A stretch of DNA of 64,000 nucleotides, from the NCBI RefSeq assembly GCF_009765785.1, contig NZ_LMUT01000003.1, positions 359,570-423,569 of the forward strand, given 5' to 3'. Source of the DNA: Granulicella sp. L46. GTDB taxonomy: Bacteria; Acidobacteriota; Terriglobia; Terriglobales; Acidobacteriaceae. The notes under the pieces are model-generated. The model saw only the letters and a list, made by a program, of their open reading frames with translations, did not search any database and was not told where the DNA came from. Of this stretch, positions 52,299-61,778 are shown one piece after another (position 1 is the first letter of the stretch; every line of letters begins with the position of its first letter). Both the position numbers and the translations under genes were made by a program.

Positions 52299-52952
52299 AT
52301 GTTCACCGGCCTCATCGAAACCACCGGCACCGTCCTCTCCCTCACACCAACCGACGGAGCAACGCGCCTCATCCTCGCCGCCCCCGCACTCGCGGGCCGC
52401 TGGCGCACTGGAGACAGCATCGCCGTCAACGGCGTCTGCCTAACAGCCATCCCCGTGGATGAACCTACACACTTCGCCGCCGACCTCGCCGGAGAAACCC
52501 TCGTCCGCACCACCCTCGGCGCGCTCCCCGCCGGCGCCACCATCAACCTCGAACTCCCCACCCCCGCAGGCTCGCCCCTCGGTGGCCACGTCGTCCAGGG
52601 TCACGTCGACGCGACCGGAAAATTCCTCTCCATCGCCCCGCTACACCCCGACCTCGCCACCACCGACTGGCGTCTCACCCTCGAACTCCCCGACCAGCTC
52701 ACCTCGCAAGTCATCTCACAAGGCTCCATCACCATCGACGGCATCAGTCTCACCGTCGCGCGTGTCGACCTCCCGCGCATCGAAGTCGCCATCATCCCCC
52801 ACACCTACAAATCCACCAACCTCCACACCCTCACCCCCGGCTCTCCCGTCAACATAGAGACCGACGTCCTCGCCAAGTACGCCGCCGCCCAGCGCACCCA
52901 CTCCGAGGAAGACTGGCTCACGCCCGCCTACTTACTTGCCAACGGCTACTGA
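52299..52952 (+). CDS. ribE: Riboflavin synthase, alpha subunit
   Basis: About 217 residues with two lumazine-binding repeats. The start MFTGLIETTGTVLSL and INGVCLT-type motif (AVNGVCLTAIPVDEPT) are typical; the second repeat has GGHVVQGHVDATGKFLS and ITIDGISLTVARV. It dismutates two lumazines to riboflavin. It forms an operon with ribD. Confidence 0.95.
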   Translation: MFTGLIETTGTVLSLTPTDGATRLILAAPALAGRWRTGDSIAVNGVCLTAIPVDEPTHFAADLAGETLVRTTLGALPAGATINLELPTPAGSPLGGHVVQGHVDATGKFLSIAPLHPDLATTDWRLTLELPDQLTSQVISQGSITIDGISLTVARVDLPRIEVAIIPHTYKSTNLHTLTPGSPVNIETDVLAKYAAAQRTHSEEDWLTPAYLLANGY

Positions 52953-52962
52953 GCAACCGCCG

Positions 52963-53277
52963 TCACACCTCCGCGATCTCATCCTGCATCACGCTCATCT
53001 CGCTCGCAGCGTGCGTATTTCCCGTCCGCTCACACGCCGCTAGGCCTTCCTTCAACCGCGCCCGCGCCTCGTCAAACTTCCCCGCCTTCACCAGCGTCTG
53101 TGCCGACATCTGGTACGCCGGCACATAGTCCGGGTTGTACTCCGTCGTGGTCGCAAACTCCCTCAGCGCCTCGTCGGTCTTCCCCTCGGACGCATAGGCC
53201 ATCGCCAGTCCATACCGCGCAAACGCATCCTTCGGATTCTGCTGCAAAATCTCGCTCAACATCCCAATCTTGTCCAT
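52963..53277 (-). CDS. Small TPR-repeat protein
   Basis: About 104 residues from the ATG at 53277 (frame open to 53322). Two to three TPR units: PKDAFARYGLAMAYASEGKT, PDYVPAYQMSAQTLVKAGKF and ARLKEGLAACERTGN. A soluble scaffold of unknown role. It is divergent from the thioesterase gene, with 58 bp between starts. Confidence 0.75.
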   Translation of the reverse strand: MDKIGMLSEILQQNPKDAFARYGLAMAYASEGKTDEALREFATTTEYNPDYVPAYQMSAQTLVKAGKFDEARARLKEGLAACERTGNTHAASEMSVMQDEIAEV

Positions 53278-53335
53278 GCCTCTAGGATGCTGCACGTCCA
53301 CTCCGGATGCAAACCGCAGCAATTACAATGAAAGA

Positions 53336-53857
53336 ATGTCCGATTGCACGAATTCGAGTACCGTCTGCGCCTCCCAATCTGAACGCAGCGAGATCATCTT
53401 TCCCGCCGACAGCAACGCCCTCGGCAACCTCTTCGGAGGTCGGCTCATGCAGTTCATGGATCTCGTCGGCGCCATGGCCGCCAGCCGCCACGCGCGCTCC
53501 TTTGTCGTCACTGCCTCCATGGATCACCTCGATTTCGTCGCGCCCGTCCGCGTCGGCGATCTCCTCATCCTCAAGTCCAGCGTGAACCGTGCCTTCCACA
53601 CCTCCATGGAAATCGGCGTCAAGGCGATGGTCGAAGACGTCCGCGAGCAGAAACTCCGCCACGTCTCCTCCGCCTACCTCACCTTCGTCGCCGTCGACTC
53701 CAGCGGCAGCCGCATCGAAGTCCCCCAAGTCGTCCCCGAAACCGAACACCAGATCCGTCGCTACGAAGATGCCGGCCGCCGCCGCGAGATGCGCTCCGGC
53801 GAAACCCAGCGCAAAAAAGAACTCCGCGCCATCCTCGCCCCCGAGTGGCATCTCTAA
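53336..53857 (+). CDS. Acyl-CoA thioesterase (hotdog fold, YciA/BFIT type)
   Basis: About 173 residues from the ATG at 53336, with AAAGA upstream. The hotdog signature is FPADSNALGNLFGGRLMQFM with the Asp of MDLVGAMAASRHA, then MDHLDFVAPVRVGDLLIL. The C-terminus is basic and helical. It hydrolyses acyl-CoA in the cytoplasm. Confidence 0.9.
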   Translation: MSDCTNSSTVCASQSERSEIIFPADSNALGNLFGGRLMQFMDLVGAMAASRHARSFVVTASMDHLDFVAPVRVGDLLILKSSVNRAFHTSMEIGVKAMVEDVREQKLRHVSSAYLTFVAVDSSGSRIEVPQVVPETEHQIRRYEDAGRRREMRSGETQRKKELRAILAPEWHL

Positions 53858-53910
53858 CCACGCTGAACCCTGGGCCCTGAACCCTGGACCCTGCACTTGA
53901 AAGGCTCCCC

Positions 53911-54744
53911 ATGTCTCACCAGCACGCAGCAGCACCGCAAGGCCCCCAACGCCTACCCGGCATCCAGCACATCGTAGCCATCGGCTCCGGCAAAGGCGGT
54001 GTCGGCAAGACCACTGTCGCCGTCAATCTCGCCGTCTCGCTGGCCAAACTCGGTCACCGCGTCGGCCTAATCGACGCCGACATTTACGGCCCCAACGTCC
54101 CGACCATGCTCGGTTCCACGCGCCAGCCCAGCATCGTCGCCGACAATCTCATGGAGCCCATTACCGCGCACGGCGTCAAGTTCATCTCCATCGGCCTCAT
54201 CTCGCCCGGCGACAAGCCCATGGTGATGCGCGGCCCCATGCTCCACCAGATCATCCGCCAGTTCCTCCAGCAGGTAGCCTGGGGAGAGCTCGACTACCTC
54301 CTCATCGACCTCCCTCCCGGCACCGGCGACGTCGTCATCTCGCTCGTCCAGACCGTTCCTCTCACCGGCGCGCTAGTCGTCAGCACAGGTTCGTCCGTAG
54401 CGTTACAAGACGCCCGCAAGGCCCTCGAAATGTTCCACCAGGTCAACGTCGAAGTCCTCGGCCTCGTCGAAAACATGTCGCAGATGACCCTCCCCGACGG
54501 CACCGTCCTCGACGTCTTCGGAGCCGGCGCCACCCAGCAGACCGCCAAGCAATACAACCTGCCCTTCCTCGGCTCTGTCGATCTCGACCCCCAGGTCCGC
54601 ACCGGAGGCGACAGCGGCCTTCCCGCCGCCCTCGCCGGCGACGCCACCCCACGCGGCCGCGAATTCCTCGCCATCGCCGAAAAAGTAGTCGCCCGCACCC
54701 AGGAGCTCGCCGCCAAATCAGAGGACGTACTCGAGATCAGCTAA
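53911..54744 (+). CDS. mrp: Mrp/NBP35-type P-loop ATPase without the CxxC motif
   Basis: About 277 residues. The deviant Walker A is IGSGKGGVGKTTVAVNLAVS; Walker B-like is LLIDLPPGTGDVVISL. The family carries Fe-S clusters on Cys residues after NMS; here the place reads ENMSQMTLPDGTVLDVFGAG, with no Cys. The N-terminal DUF59 domain is also missing. It is probably a cluster carrier variant or a regulator. Confidence 0.85.
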   Translation: MSHQHAAAPQGPQRLPGIQHIVAIGSGKGGVGKTTVAVNLAVSLAKLGHRVGLIDADIYGPNVPTMLGSTRQPSIVADNLMEPITAHGVKFISIGLISPGDKPMVMRGPMLHQIIRQFLQQVAWGELDYLLIDLPPGTGDVVISLVQTVPLTGALVVSTGSSVALQDARKALEMFHQVNVEVLGLVENMSQMTLPDGTVLDVFGAGATQQTAKQYNLPFLGSVDLDPQVRTGGDSGLPAALAGDATPRGREFLAIAEKVVARTQELAAKSEDVLEIS

Positions 54745-54813
54745 CACGGCATCTACCACTTCCGATGATGCAGAAACCAGCGCTCGCTTGACGACCCGCG
54801 TAAAATCAATCCA

Positions 54814-55878
54814 GTGGCCCGCCTCATCACAACCCGTCAGCGCGAGATCCTCACCGCCATCATCGAGAGCTACATCTCGACCGGCGAGCCCGTCAGCTCG
54901 GGCACCCTCGCGCAATCGGCCTTCGCCAACGCCATGAGCTCCGCCACCATCCGCAACGAGATGGCCGAACTCGCCGACGCGGGCCTGCTCGAACAGCCAC
55001 ACACCTCCGCCGGCCGCATCCCTTCCGCCGAAGCCTTCCGCCTCTATGTCGGCCAACTCACCAGCGCCCCCGCAACACTTCCTAACCTCTCGCGCACCGA
55101 CCTGCAGACACACATCGACACCAGCTTCGCCGGCATCGCCGGAGCCTCCGCCCTCCTCGAACGAACCTCCCACGTACTCGCCGCGCTCTCCAGCGGCGTT
55201 GGCCTCGCCATCGGTGCAGCAGCGTCCACTGACCTGCTCGAGCACATCCACTTCAGCCGCCTCACCCAGCGCCGCGTGCTCGCCGTCGTTGTAACGCGCA
55301 GCGGCATGGTTCGCGACCGCGTCCTCGCCCTCGACCACGACCTCTCCTCCGTCCAACTGGAAACTGCCGCCAACTTTCTCAATCAACACTTCCGCGGCTG
55401 GAACATCGACCGCGTCCGCAACGAACTCGCCCGCCGCGTCGACCACGAGCGCACCGTCTACCAACAACTTTCCGATGCAATCGACCTCTGGACCCGCACC
55501 GTCCCCGCCGACGCCGTCCAGCAACAATCCGTGTACATCGATGGCGTCGTCAATCTCATCGGACTTCCAGCCGACCGCGATCGCCTGCGCGCCATGCTCT
55601 CCGCACTCGAAGAAAAGCAGCGCCTCATCGAGCTCCTCAACGCCTACATCGACACCTCCGAGCAGTCGGTCCGCGTCATCTTCGACCTTGAGCAGCAGGA
55701 CCCCGGCATGGCAGGCCTCGTCCTTATCGCAGCTCCAGTTCAGGTCTCCGGAGACTCTGCCGTAGCCATCCTCGGCCCCAAGCGCATGAACTATGAGAGC
55801 GCCATCAACGCCGTGAGCTACATCGCCCAGCTTCTGCATCGAATAGATACTGGCGAAGTTGCCCCCACCTCCCCTTAA
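54814..55878 (+). CDS. hrcA: Heat-inducible transcription repressor HrcA
   Basis: About 354 residues, GTG start. The winged HTH is in TTRQREILTAIIESYISTGE and SSATIRNEMAELADAGLLEQ, with PHTSAGRIPSAEAFRLYV. The GAF-like dimer region and C-terminal NYESAINAVSYIAQ are present. It represses heat-shock genes. No CIRCE element (TTAGCACTC-N9-GAGTGCTAA) was seen before it. grpE and dnaJ follow. Confidence 0.95.
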   Translation: MARLITTRQREILTAIIESYISTGEPVSSGTLAQSAFANAMSSATIRNEMAELADAGLLEQPHTSAGRIPSAEAFRLYVGQLTSAPATLPNLSRTDLQTHIDTSFAGIAGASALLERTSHVLAALSSGVGLAIGAAASTDLLEHIHFSRLTQRRVLAVVVTRSGMVRDRVLALDHDLSSVQLETAANFLNQHFRGWNIDRVRNELARRVDHERTVYQQLSDAIDLWTRTVPADAVQQQSVYIDGVVNLIGLPADRDRLRAMLSALEEKQRLIELLNAYIDTSEQSVRVIFDLEQQDPGMAGLVLIAAPVQVSGDSAVAILGPKRMNYESAINAVSYIAQLLHRIDTGEVAPTSP

Positions 55879-55960
55879 CGGACAGGATCAACCCATGCCC
55901 CCGACAAAAGATCGCTTCCCCCGCTGGCCGCGAAACTCCCATAGCAAAAAGGAAGATTCT

Positions 55961-56527
55961 ATGAGCACCGAACAGATCGAACAGAACGACCAGACCGAAA
56001 ATGCACACGCCGACATCGAAGCCGGCACCGAAAGTCAGGGGTCTAGCACCGACGTCGAGCAGTTGCGCAACGAGCGCGACCAGCTCGCCCTGCAACTCAC
56101 GCAAGCGCAGGACCGCCTCGCCCGCCTCCAAGCCGAGTTCGACAACACACGCAAGCGCGAAGCCAAAGAGCGCCAGGACGTTCGCGACTACGCCATCCAG
56201 TCCGCCGTCGAACCCTTCCTCGGCGTGCTCGACAATTTCTCTCTCGCCCTCAAAGCCGACGGCGACGTAGACCAGCTCCGCACCGGCGTGCAACTCATTG
56301 TCAAACAGATGGATGACGCTCTCCGCGGCCTCAATGTCCAGCCTGTAGAGTCGGTGGGCTCGCAATTCGACCCGCGAATCCACGAGGCGCTGGGCAGCAT
56401 CGAAACCCTGGAGCATCCAGACCACCAAGTCCTCGAAGAGATTCGCCGCGGCTATAAACTCCGTGACAAGCTTCTTCGCCCTGCCCTGGTTCGTATCGCC
56501 AGTAACTCCGCACAAAAGAGTGAGTAA
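55961..56527 (+). CDS. grpE: GrpE nucleotide-exchange factor
   Basis: About 188 residues from the ATG at 55961, which has AAGGAAG just upstream; ATGs at 55859 and 55895 would extend it. A long coiled coil (LRNERDQLALQLTQAQDRLA) is followed by FDNTRKREAKERQDVRDYAI and the beta domain QFDPRIHEALG, then LRPALVRIA. It drives ADP release from DnaK. Confidence 0.94.
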   Translation: MSTEQIEQNDQTENAHADIEAGTESQGSSTDVEQLRNERDQLALQLTQAQDRLARLQAEFDNTRKREAKERQDVRDYAIQSAVEPFLGVLDNFSLALKADGDVDQLRTGVQLIVKQMDDALRGLNVQPVESVGSQFDPRIHEALGSIETLEHPDHQVLEEIRRGYKLRDKLLRPALVRIASNSAQKSE

Positions 56528-56539
56528 CCAAGGTCTCAA

Positions 56540-56610
56540 CGGATTAACAGCCTGCTTTAGTCCGCGGAAAACATTCAAGTCGCAAGTAGGGCTTTAGCCC
56601 TGGAACACAG
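56540..56610 (+). repeat. Family-B repeat
   Basis: GGATTAACAGCCTGCTTTAG then GGGCTTTAGCCC, like elements at 31620-31680 and 44436-44460. Confidence 0.6.
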
Positions 56611-56646
56611 CGGGGAAACACTGCCCGCATCTACTAGGAATCAGGA

Positions 56647-57777
56647 ATGCCCACAGCCACGATGAAGACCGACTACTACGAGATCCTGAGTATCGAACGC
56701 ACCGCCTCCGACGGCGAAATCAAGACCGCGTATCGCAAACTCGCCATGCAGTTCCACCCCGACCGCAATCCGAATAATCCCGAAGCCGAGGAGAAGTTCA
56801 AGGAGTGCAGCGAGGCCTACCAGATTCTCTCCGATCCCGACAAGCGCGCCGCCTATGACCGCTACGGCCACGCCGGTGTTAACGGCGCCAGCGGCTTTGG
56901 TGGCGGCAGCCCCTTCCAGGGCGGCGACCTCAACGACATCTTCGGCGACCTCTTCGGCGAGATGTTCAACATGGGCGGCGGCAACCGCCGCGCCACCCGT
57001 CAGCAGCGCGGCCGCGACCTCAAGTTCGACATGAAGCTCGAATTCGAAGAGGCCGTCTTCGGCGTAGAGCGCGAAATCACCATCCGTCGCGCCGAGGCCT
57101 GCGAAGACTGCCGCGGCACCGGCTCCGCCGCCGGCAAGCAGCCCGAGACCTGCCAGCAATGCGGCGGCCGCGGCCAGATCCGCTCGCAACAAGGCTTCTT
57201 CTCCGTCGCCCGCACCTGCCCCATCTGCAGCGGCACCGGCTCCGTCATCCGCACGCCCTGCACCACCTGCAAGGGCGACTCCCGCGTTACGCGCGAACAC
57301 AAAATCCTCGTCAAGGTTCCAGCCGGCGTCGAGACCGACACCCGCATCCGCTACTCCGGCGAAGGCGAGGCTGGCCGCTTCGGTGGTCCCGCCGGCGACT
57401 TCTACGTCGTCCTCGACGTCAAGGCCCACAAGTTCTTCGAGCGCGATGGCGACGACCTCCACTGCGTCATCCCCATCAGCTTCCCGCAAGCCGCTCTCGG
57501 CACCGACCTCGAGCTCGAAACCCTCGACGGCGTCGAAACCATCAAGGTTCCCGAAGGCACGCAAAGCGGTCGCGAGATCAAACTGCGCGGCAAGGGCGTC
57601 CCCCACCTAAACTCCCACGGCAAGGGCGACCTCATCGTCGAAGTCCGCGTGCAGACTCCCTCCAAGCTCACCAGGCAACAGAAGGAGCTCCTCAAGCAAC
57701 TCTCCGAAACCATCTCCATCGAAAACACCCCAGCCTCGCGCGGCATCTTCAGCAAGGTCAAGGAGATGTTCAGCTAA
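56647..57777 (+). CDS. dnaJ: Chaperone DnaJ
   Basis: About 376 residues. The J domain has [20 protein letters not shown] and [10 protein letters not shown] Gly/Phe-rich region follows ([20 protein letters not shown]). The zinc domain has four C-x2-C units; the last is CTTCKGDS and lacks the usual Gly. The C-terminal domains run from [20 protein letters not shown]. dnaK is not between grpE and dnaJ; it must be elsewhere. Confidence 0.96.
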   Translation: MPTATMKTDYYEILSIERTASDGEIKTAYRKLAMQFHPDRNPNNPEAEEKFKECSEAYQILSDPDKRAAYDRYGHAGVNGASGFGGGSPFQGGDLNDIFGDLFGEMFNMGGGNRRATRQQRGRDLKFDMKLEFEEAVFGVEREITIRRAEACEDCRGTGSAAGKQPETCQQCGGRGQIRSQQGFFSVARTCPICSGTGSVIRTPCTTCKGDSRVTREHKILVKVPAGVETDTRIRYSGEGEAGRFGGPAGDFYVVLDVKAHKFFERDGDDLHCVIPISFPQAALGTDLELETLDGVETIKVPEGTQSGREIKLRGKGVPHLNSHGKGDLIVEVRVQTPSKLTRQQKELLKQLSETISIENTPASRGIFSKVKEMFS

Positions 57778-57847
57778 TCAGATCTCACCACCCACACGAC
57801 AGCGGCCGAGCCCTCGGTCGCTGTTCCTTTTACCCAGCCACGACACC

Positions 57848-57889
57848 GGGTGCCCCATTCATCGCGGCCTCATCGCGACACGAGTGAGC
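57848..57889 (+). repeat. Family-D repeat
   Basis: GGGTGCCCCATTCATCGCGG then CCTCATCGCGACACGAGTG. Related units lie inside the amidase gene (22156, 23115, 23167). Confidence 0.7.
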
Positions 57890-57906
57890 CGCCACGTCAG
57901 CTCGCA

Positions 57907-58626
57907 TTACAGCATCGCCCCACAAACGGCCAGCCCCGCAATCGCTGCCGTCTCCGCCCGCAGAATCCTCGGCCCCAGCGTCACATGCTTCCACCCATTC
58001 TCACTGAACAACCCCATCTCCTCTGCCGTCCATCCACCCTCCGGCCCAATCGCCAATGCGACGCCCGCTAACTCGCTGACTCGCTGACTCGCTAACTCGC
58101 TCCAAAGAGAGTTCTCCTGCTCCGTCTCCGCCAGCAACAACTTCGTCTCTGCGCTCACCATCCCCAACGCCATCTTCACCATCACCGGATCATCCACCTC
58201 CGGCACATCGCTCCTTCGCGACTGCTGTGCCGCTTCACGCACAATCCTTCGCCACCGCTCCACACGCTTCGCCGCCGCTTGCGCCAGGTGCTTCTCCGTC
58301 CTTCGCGCAATCACCGGAGTAATCCGAGCCACACCCAACTCCGTCGCCTTCTCAATCCCCCACTCCATGTGGTCGAACTTAAACACCGCCATCAGCAGAT
58401 GCACCGGCAACGCGCTCTCTGCTTCTAACTCTTCATGCAGCGTGAACACCACCTCATGCTCGGTAGCCGACACAACTTCCGCCCGGTGCAAAAACCCGTC
58501 CGCAACTACATCGAACACCTGCCCCGGCTGCGCCCGCAACACCCGCGCAAGATGCGCCGCCTGCTCCCCCTTCAACGATGCAGTTGTCTCTGTCCACGTA
58601 TCGGCAATCCATCTTCGTCTCGTCAT
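57907..58626 (-). CDS. rsmE: 16S rRNA (uracil-1498-N3)-methyltransferase
   Basis: About 239 residues from the ATG at 58626 (frame open to 58674). A PUA-like N-terminus (HLARVLRAQPGQVFDVVADG) precedes the SPOUT fold: FDHMEWGIEKATELGVARIT, RREAAQQSRRSDVPEV-type helix (VREAAQQSRRSDVPEVDDP), ALAIGPEGGWTAEEMGLF and LGPRILRAETAAI (knot). A run SELASQRVSEL is the translation of a GACTCGCT tandem (58068-58101). Confidence 0.93.
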   Translation of the reverse strand: MTRRRWIADTWTETTASLKGEQAAHLARVLRAQPGQVFDVVADGFLHRAEVVSATEHEVVFTLHEELEAESALPVHLLMAVFKFDHMEWGIEKATELGVARITPVIARRTEKHLAQAAAKRVERWRRIVREAAQQSRRSDVPEVDDPVMVKMALGMVSAETKLLLAETEQENSLWSELASQRVSELAGVALAIGPEGGWTAEEMGLFSENGWKHVTLGPRILRAETAAIAGLAVCGAML

Positions 58627-58688
58627 GCAATCAGCATACTGTTTCTGCCATGCGCGCGAAACACCGATGAACACTGGCGATTAAACAC

Positions 58689-58719
58689 CTCAGGGAACGC
58701 GTTGATCGCGTTCCCTGAG
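58689..58719. terminator. Perfect 13-bp hairpin
   Basis: CTCAGGGAACGCG-TTGAT-CGCGTTCCCTGAG. No T-run follows on either strand, so it may not be a factor-independent terminator. Confidence 0.55.
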
Positions 58720-59019
58720 TGTGTTGCCATTGCTTTGATGCTTTGCCTTGGTTGCGTTTGCCTGCGCTCCCAATCGATGTCGAACATCGACGCTGTTTCA
58801 TCCATATGAAGCAGCTAACGAAGGTATAGTTTTCTCTCGTCAAAGAGTCAAGAAAAAAACGACATTTGTGCATCGATTTTTTTTGTTCGCTTTCTTCCCC
58901 TTGGCGAACGTCGCATCACGTTTTACAACGACCCTCCCTCCTGATCGACACAAACGCAAGCAAGTTTCTCGCGCTGCGAATCACCAACACACGAATCGCA
59001 ACACAACGCTCGATAGTCT

Positions 59020-59045
59020 CGCGATGGAAAATTCTTTCCATCGCG
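59020..59045. other. Perfect 11-bp hairpin
   Basis: CGCGATGGAAA-ATTC-TTTCCATCGCG, about 170 bp before the thiolase start. Confidence 0.55.
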
Positions 59046-59217
59046 CAAGTGTTCATCAGTCCACACGCACCACGCACACCGCATAACGCTTCATCCATTC
59101 CAAGTCCTGCTGCCGCGTCTGCATACGATAGGCCGCGCATCGTATACTTCGATGTTCCCGCGGCGACTCTTTCTATCGCCGCAAAGCTTATCCAGCATTG
59201 GAATCAACGGAGATCTC

Positions 59218-60399
59218 ATGCGTGAAGTCGTCATCGTCAGTGCAGCCCGGACCCCCGTCGGCAAGTTCCTCGGCGCGCTCTCCCATCTCTCCGCGGTCGA
59301 GCTAGGATCCATCGCGGTCCGCGCTGCCGTCGAACGCGCATCCATCAACGCCGCAGACGTCACCGAGTGCATCATGGGCTGTGTTCTTCCCGCCGGCCTC
59401 GGTCAAAATCCCGCGCGCCAGGCAGCCCTGCGCGGCGGTCTCGCCGACACCGTCGCCGCCCTCACCATCAACATGGTCTGCGGCTCCGGTCTCAAGGCCG
59501 TCGGCCTCGCCGCCCAGGCCATCGCCCTCGGCGACTCCGAGATCGCCGTCGCCGGTGGCATGGAGTCCATGTCCAATGCGCCCTATCTTCTTCCCACTGC
59601 GCGTAAAGGATTTCGCATGGGCAACGCGCAGGCCATCGACTCCATGGTCAACGACGGCCTCTGGTGTGCCTGCGACGATCAGCACATGGGGATGACCGGC
59701 GAACTCGTCGCCGAAAAACACTCCATCACCCGCGAGCAGCAGGATGAATATGCGCTCAACTCCCACCGCAAAGCCGCCGCCGCACAACAGGCTGGCCGCT
59801 TCGACGCTGAAATTATCCCCATCCCCCTCACCACAAAAAAAGGCGCACCCCCCACCCTCTTCACCCACGACGAAAGCGTTCGCGCCGACACCTCACTCGA
59901 AGCCCTCGCCGCCCTCAAGCCCGCCTTCAAGAAAGACGGCACCGTCACCGCCGGCAACGCGCCCGGTGTCAACGACGCCGCTGCCGCCGTCGTCCTCATG
60001 TCCGCCGAACGCGCCCGCGATCTCCACCTCAAGCCGCTCGCAACCATCCGTGCCCAGGCCACCAGTGGCGTCGCTCCCCGCTGGGTCATGCTCGCTCCCG
60101 TCACCGGCGTGCAGAAAGTTCTCGCCCGCGCCGGTTGGTCCCTCAATGACGTCAACCTCTTCGAACTCAACGAAGCCTTCGCTGTTCAGGCCCTCGGCGT
60201 CACCAAGGAACTCGGCCTCTCTCTCGACCGAGTCAACGTCAACGGCGGTGCCGTCGCCATCGGTCATCCCATCGGAGCCAGCGGCGCCCGCATCCTCGTC
60301 ACGCTGCTCTATGAGATGCAGCGTCGCGATGCGCACAAGGGCGTCGCCGCACTCTGCCTCGGCGGAGGCAACTCCGTCGCCATGGCTCTCGAACGCTAA
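59218..60399 (+). CDS. Acetyl-CoA C-acetyltransferase (thiolase)
   Basis: About 393 residues from the ATG at 59218, with GGAGA upstream; the frame is open to 59152. It makes or splits acetoacetyl-CoA. The nucleophile Cys is in [13 protein letters not shown]. The His is in [18 protein letters not shown], and the second Cys in [13 protein letters not shown]. Lengths and motifs are those of biosynthetic thiolases. Confidence 0.93.
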   Translation: MREVVIVSAARTPVGKFLGALSHLSAVELGSIAVRAAVERASINAADVTECIMGCVLPAGLGQNPARQAALRGGLADTVAALTINMVCGSGLKAVGLAAQAIALGDSEIAVAGGMESMSNAPYLLPTARKGFRMGNAQAIDSMVNDGLWCACDDQHMGMTGELVAEKHSITREQQDEYALNSHRKAAAAQQAGRFDAEIIPIPLTTKKGAPPTLFTHDESVRADTSLEALAALKPAFKKDGTVTAGNAPGVNDAAAAVVLMSAERARDLHLKPLATIRAQATSGVAPRWVMLAPVTGVQKVLARAGWSLNDVNLFELNEAFAVQALGVTKELGLSLDRVNVNGGAVAIGHPIGASGARILVTLLYEMQRRDAHKGVAALCLGGGNSVAMALER

Positions 60400-60424
60400 C
60401 CCACCCCCGGACCCCGCCGCGCAC

Positions 60425-61720
60425 TCACCGCAGCGTCGTCTCGTCCTTCGACCGCGCCAGCGACATCAGCCACCCCATCAATATCAACGCGCCAATGTAT
60501 AGATACGATTGCAAAATATTCCACCCGCGCACATCCCAAAGATAGTTGAACGCCGGGAGAAAATTCAGACACAGAAATACCGCCACCCCCAGCACCCACG
60601 GTTTCTGCTCCATCCAGCAAGCGTGCGCAAACCATGCCCACGCCGCAATCCCCACCACAATTCCGTAATGATGCTCCCACGCCATCGGGCTCGCCGCCAC
60701 CGACGCAATCCCCATCGCTGCAATATCCGCAGTCGACCCACGCAGCTTCCTCCATGGATACAAAAGCACCAACCCCACCAGCACCACCGACGTCACCACC
60801 GTCACCCGATACACCCACGCAATCACCGGCGTGTACACATACGGCGTGTACTCAATATTCTCGCCATTAAAAATCATGCGATTGATCGTGCCGAACATCG
60901 ACTGGTTCGCATAATGCGACTGCGCTTTATGACTCAACCCCGCCAGTACGCCAATGTAATCCAGATTGTTGTGCCACCCAAACACCGCCACCGACGCAAC
61001 CATCAACACCGCACCGCATGCCAGGAACGCCCACGCCGCTCCCCACCGCTTGCGCACCAGCATCCATATCAGCAGCAAAATAAACTGCGGCTTCACCGCC
61101 GTCAAGATCGCCGCAACCACGCCCGCCCATCGCTCCCGCCCCGTCGTCCAAAGCAGCAGCATCACCGTAAATCCGAACGACAAAAACGTCTGCGCGTTGC
61201 CCAGCGAATATCCTTTGATCAGCGGATAGCATCCGAGCGTCGCGAGCACGACTGCGATTGCGGACATCCAAGTCAATTCCGCGCCGCGCCGCCGCAGCAG
61301 CCACCGCCCCATCACCAGCGACACCGCCGCAACGCCCCACACCGCCAGGAACGATAGCACCGCCAACGTGCGCAGCATCCACAGATCGCTCATCCCCACC
61401 TTGCGCATCACCACCAGCGGCAACTCACTCGCCAGCGAATAAATCAGCGTGTCATACAGCTTCGCGTCATAGATAGGCAGCGTTGGATGCGCCTTAAAAT
61501 AATCTAGAGACTTCATCATCGGAAGCCACGAATCCGTCCACTGCCGCACATGAAAAAATTGTCGCAAGTCGGGCACGATGCTGCCGGGATTTCCCAGATG
61601 CAGCTCGCGGCAAACGGCCCATTGCAAAATATTCGCCGTCAACAAACTTACCAATACAAAGATCAGCAGCCGCCGGTCGTGCGAACGCGCCCCTGAGCTC
61701 TGCGATTCCAACGAAGCCAT
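60425..61720 (-). CDS. GT87-like glycosyltransferase, polytopic membrane protein
   Basis: About 431 residues from the ATG at 61720. At least nine membrane helices. An N-terminal loop (HVRQWTDSWLPMMKSLDYFK) holds an acidic residue typical of GT-C enzymes, and AAILTAVKPQFILLLIWMLV with a Lys-Pro motif fits DUF2029/GT87 (polyprenyl-phosphate-mannose dependent). Acceptor unknown. Confidence 0.75.
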   Translation of the reverse strand: MASLESQSSGARSHDRRLLIFVLVSLLTANILQWAVCRELHLGNPGSIVPDLRQFFHVRQWTDSWLPMMKSLDYFKAHPTLPIYDAKLYDTLIYSLASELPLVVMRKVGMSDLWMLRTLAVLSFLAVWGVAAVSLVMGRWLLRRRGAELTWMSAIAVVLATLGCYPLIKGYSLGNAQTFLSFGFTVMLLLWTTGRERWAGVVAAILTAVKPQFILLLIWMLVRKRWGAAWAFLACGAVLMVASVAVFGWHNNLDYIGVLAGLSHKAQSHYANQSMFGTINRMIFNGENIEYTPYVYTPVIAWVYRVTVVTSVVLVGLVLLYPWRKLRGSTADIAAMGIASVAASPMAWEHHYGIVVGIAAWAWFAHACWMEQKPWVLGVAVFLCLNFLPAFNYLWDVRGWNILQSYLYIGALILMGWLMSLARSKDETTLR

Positions 61721-61778
61721 AAGCTCCAGTCTATCAAGCACCTTCTGTCTTCACCGTCGCACAACCTATGATCTAGTA

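Larger units (their letters stand above)
58627..59217. other. Intergenic region with two strong hairpins
   Basis: Lower G+C than its surroundings, with a T8 run near 58880. Two perfect hairpins are listed separately. No convincing gene. It may contain a small RNA or the promoter region of the thiolase gene. Confidence 0.5.

Noticed and set aside
54745-54813. CIRCE operator before hrcA
   Set aside because: No TTAGCACTC or GAGTGCTAA half-site is present in the gap.
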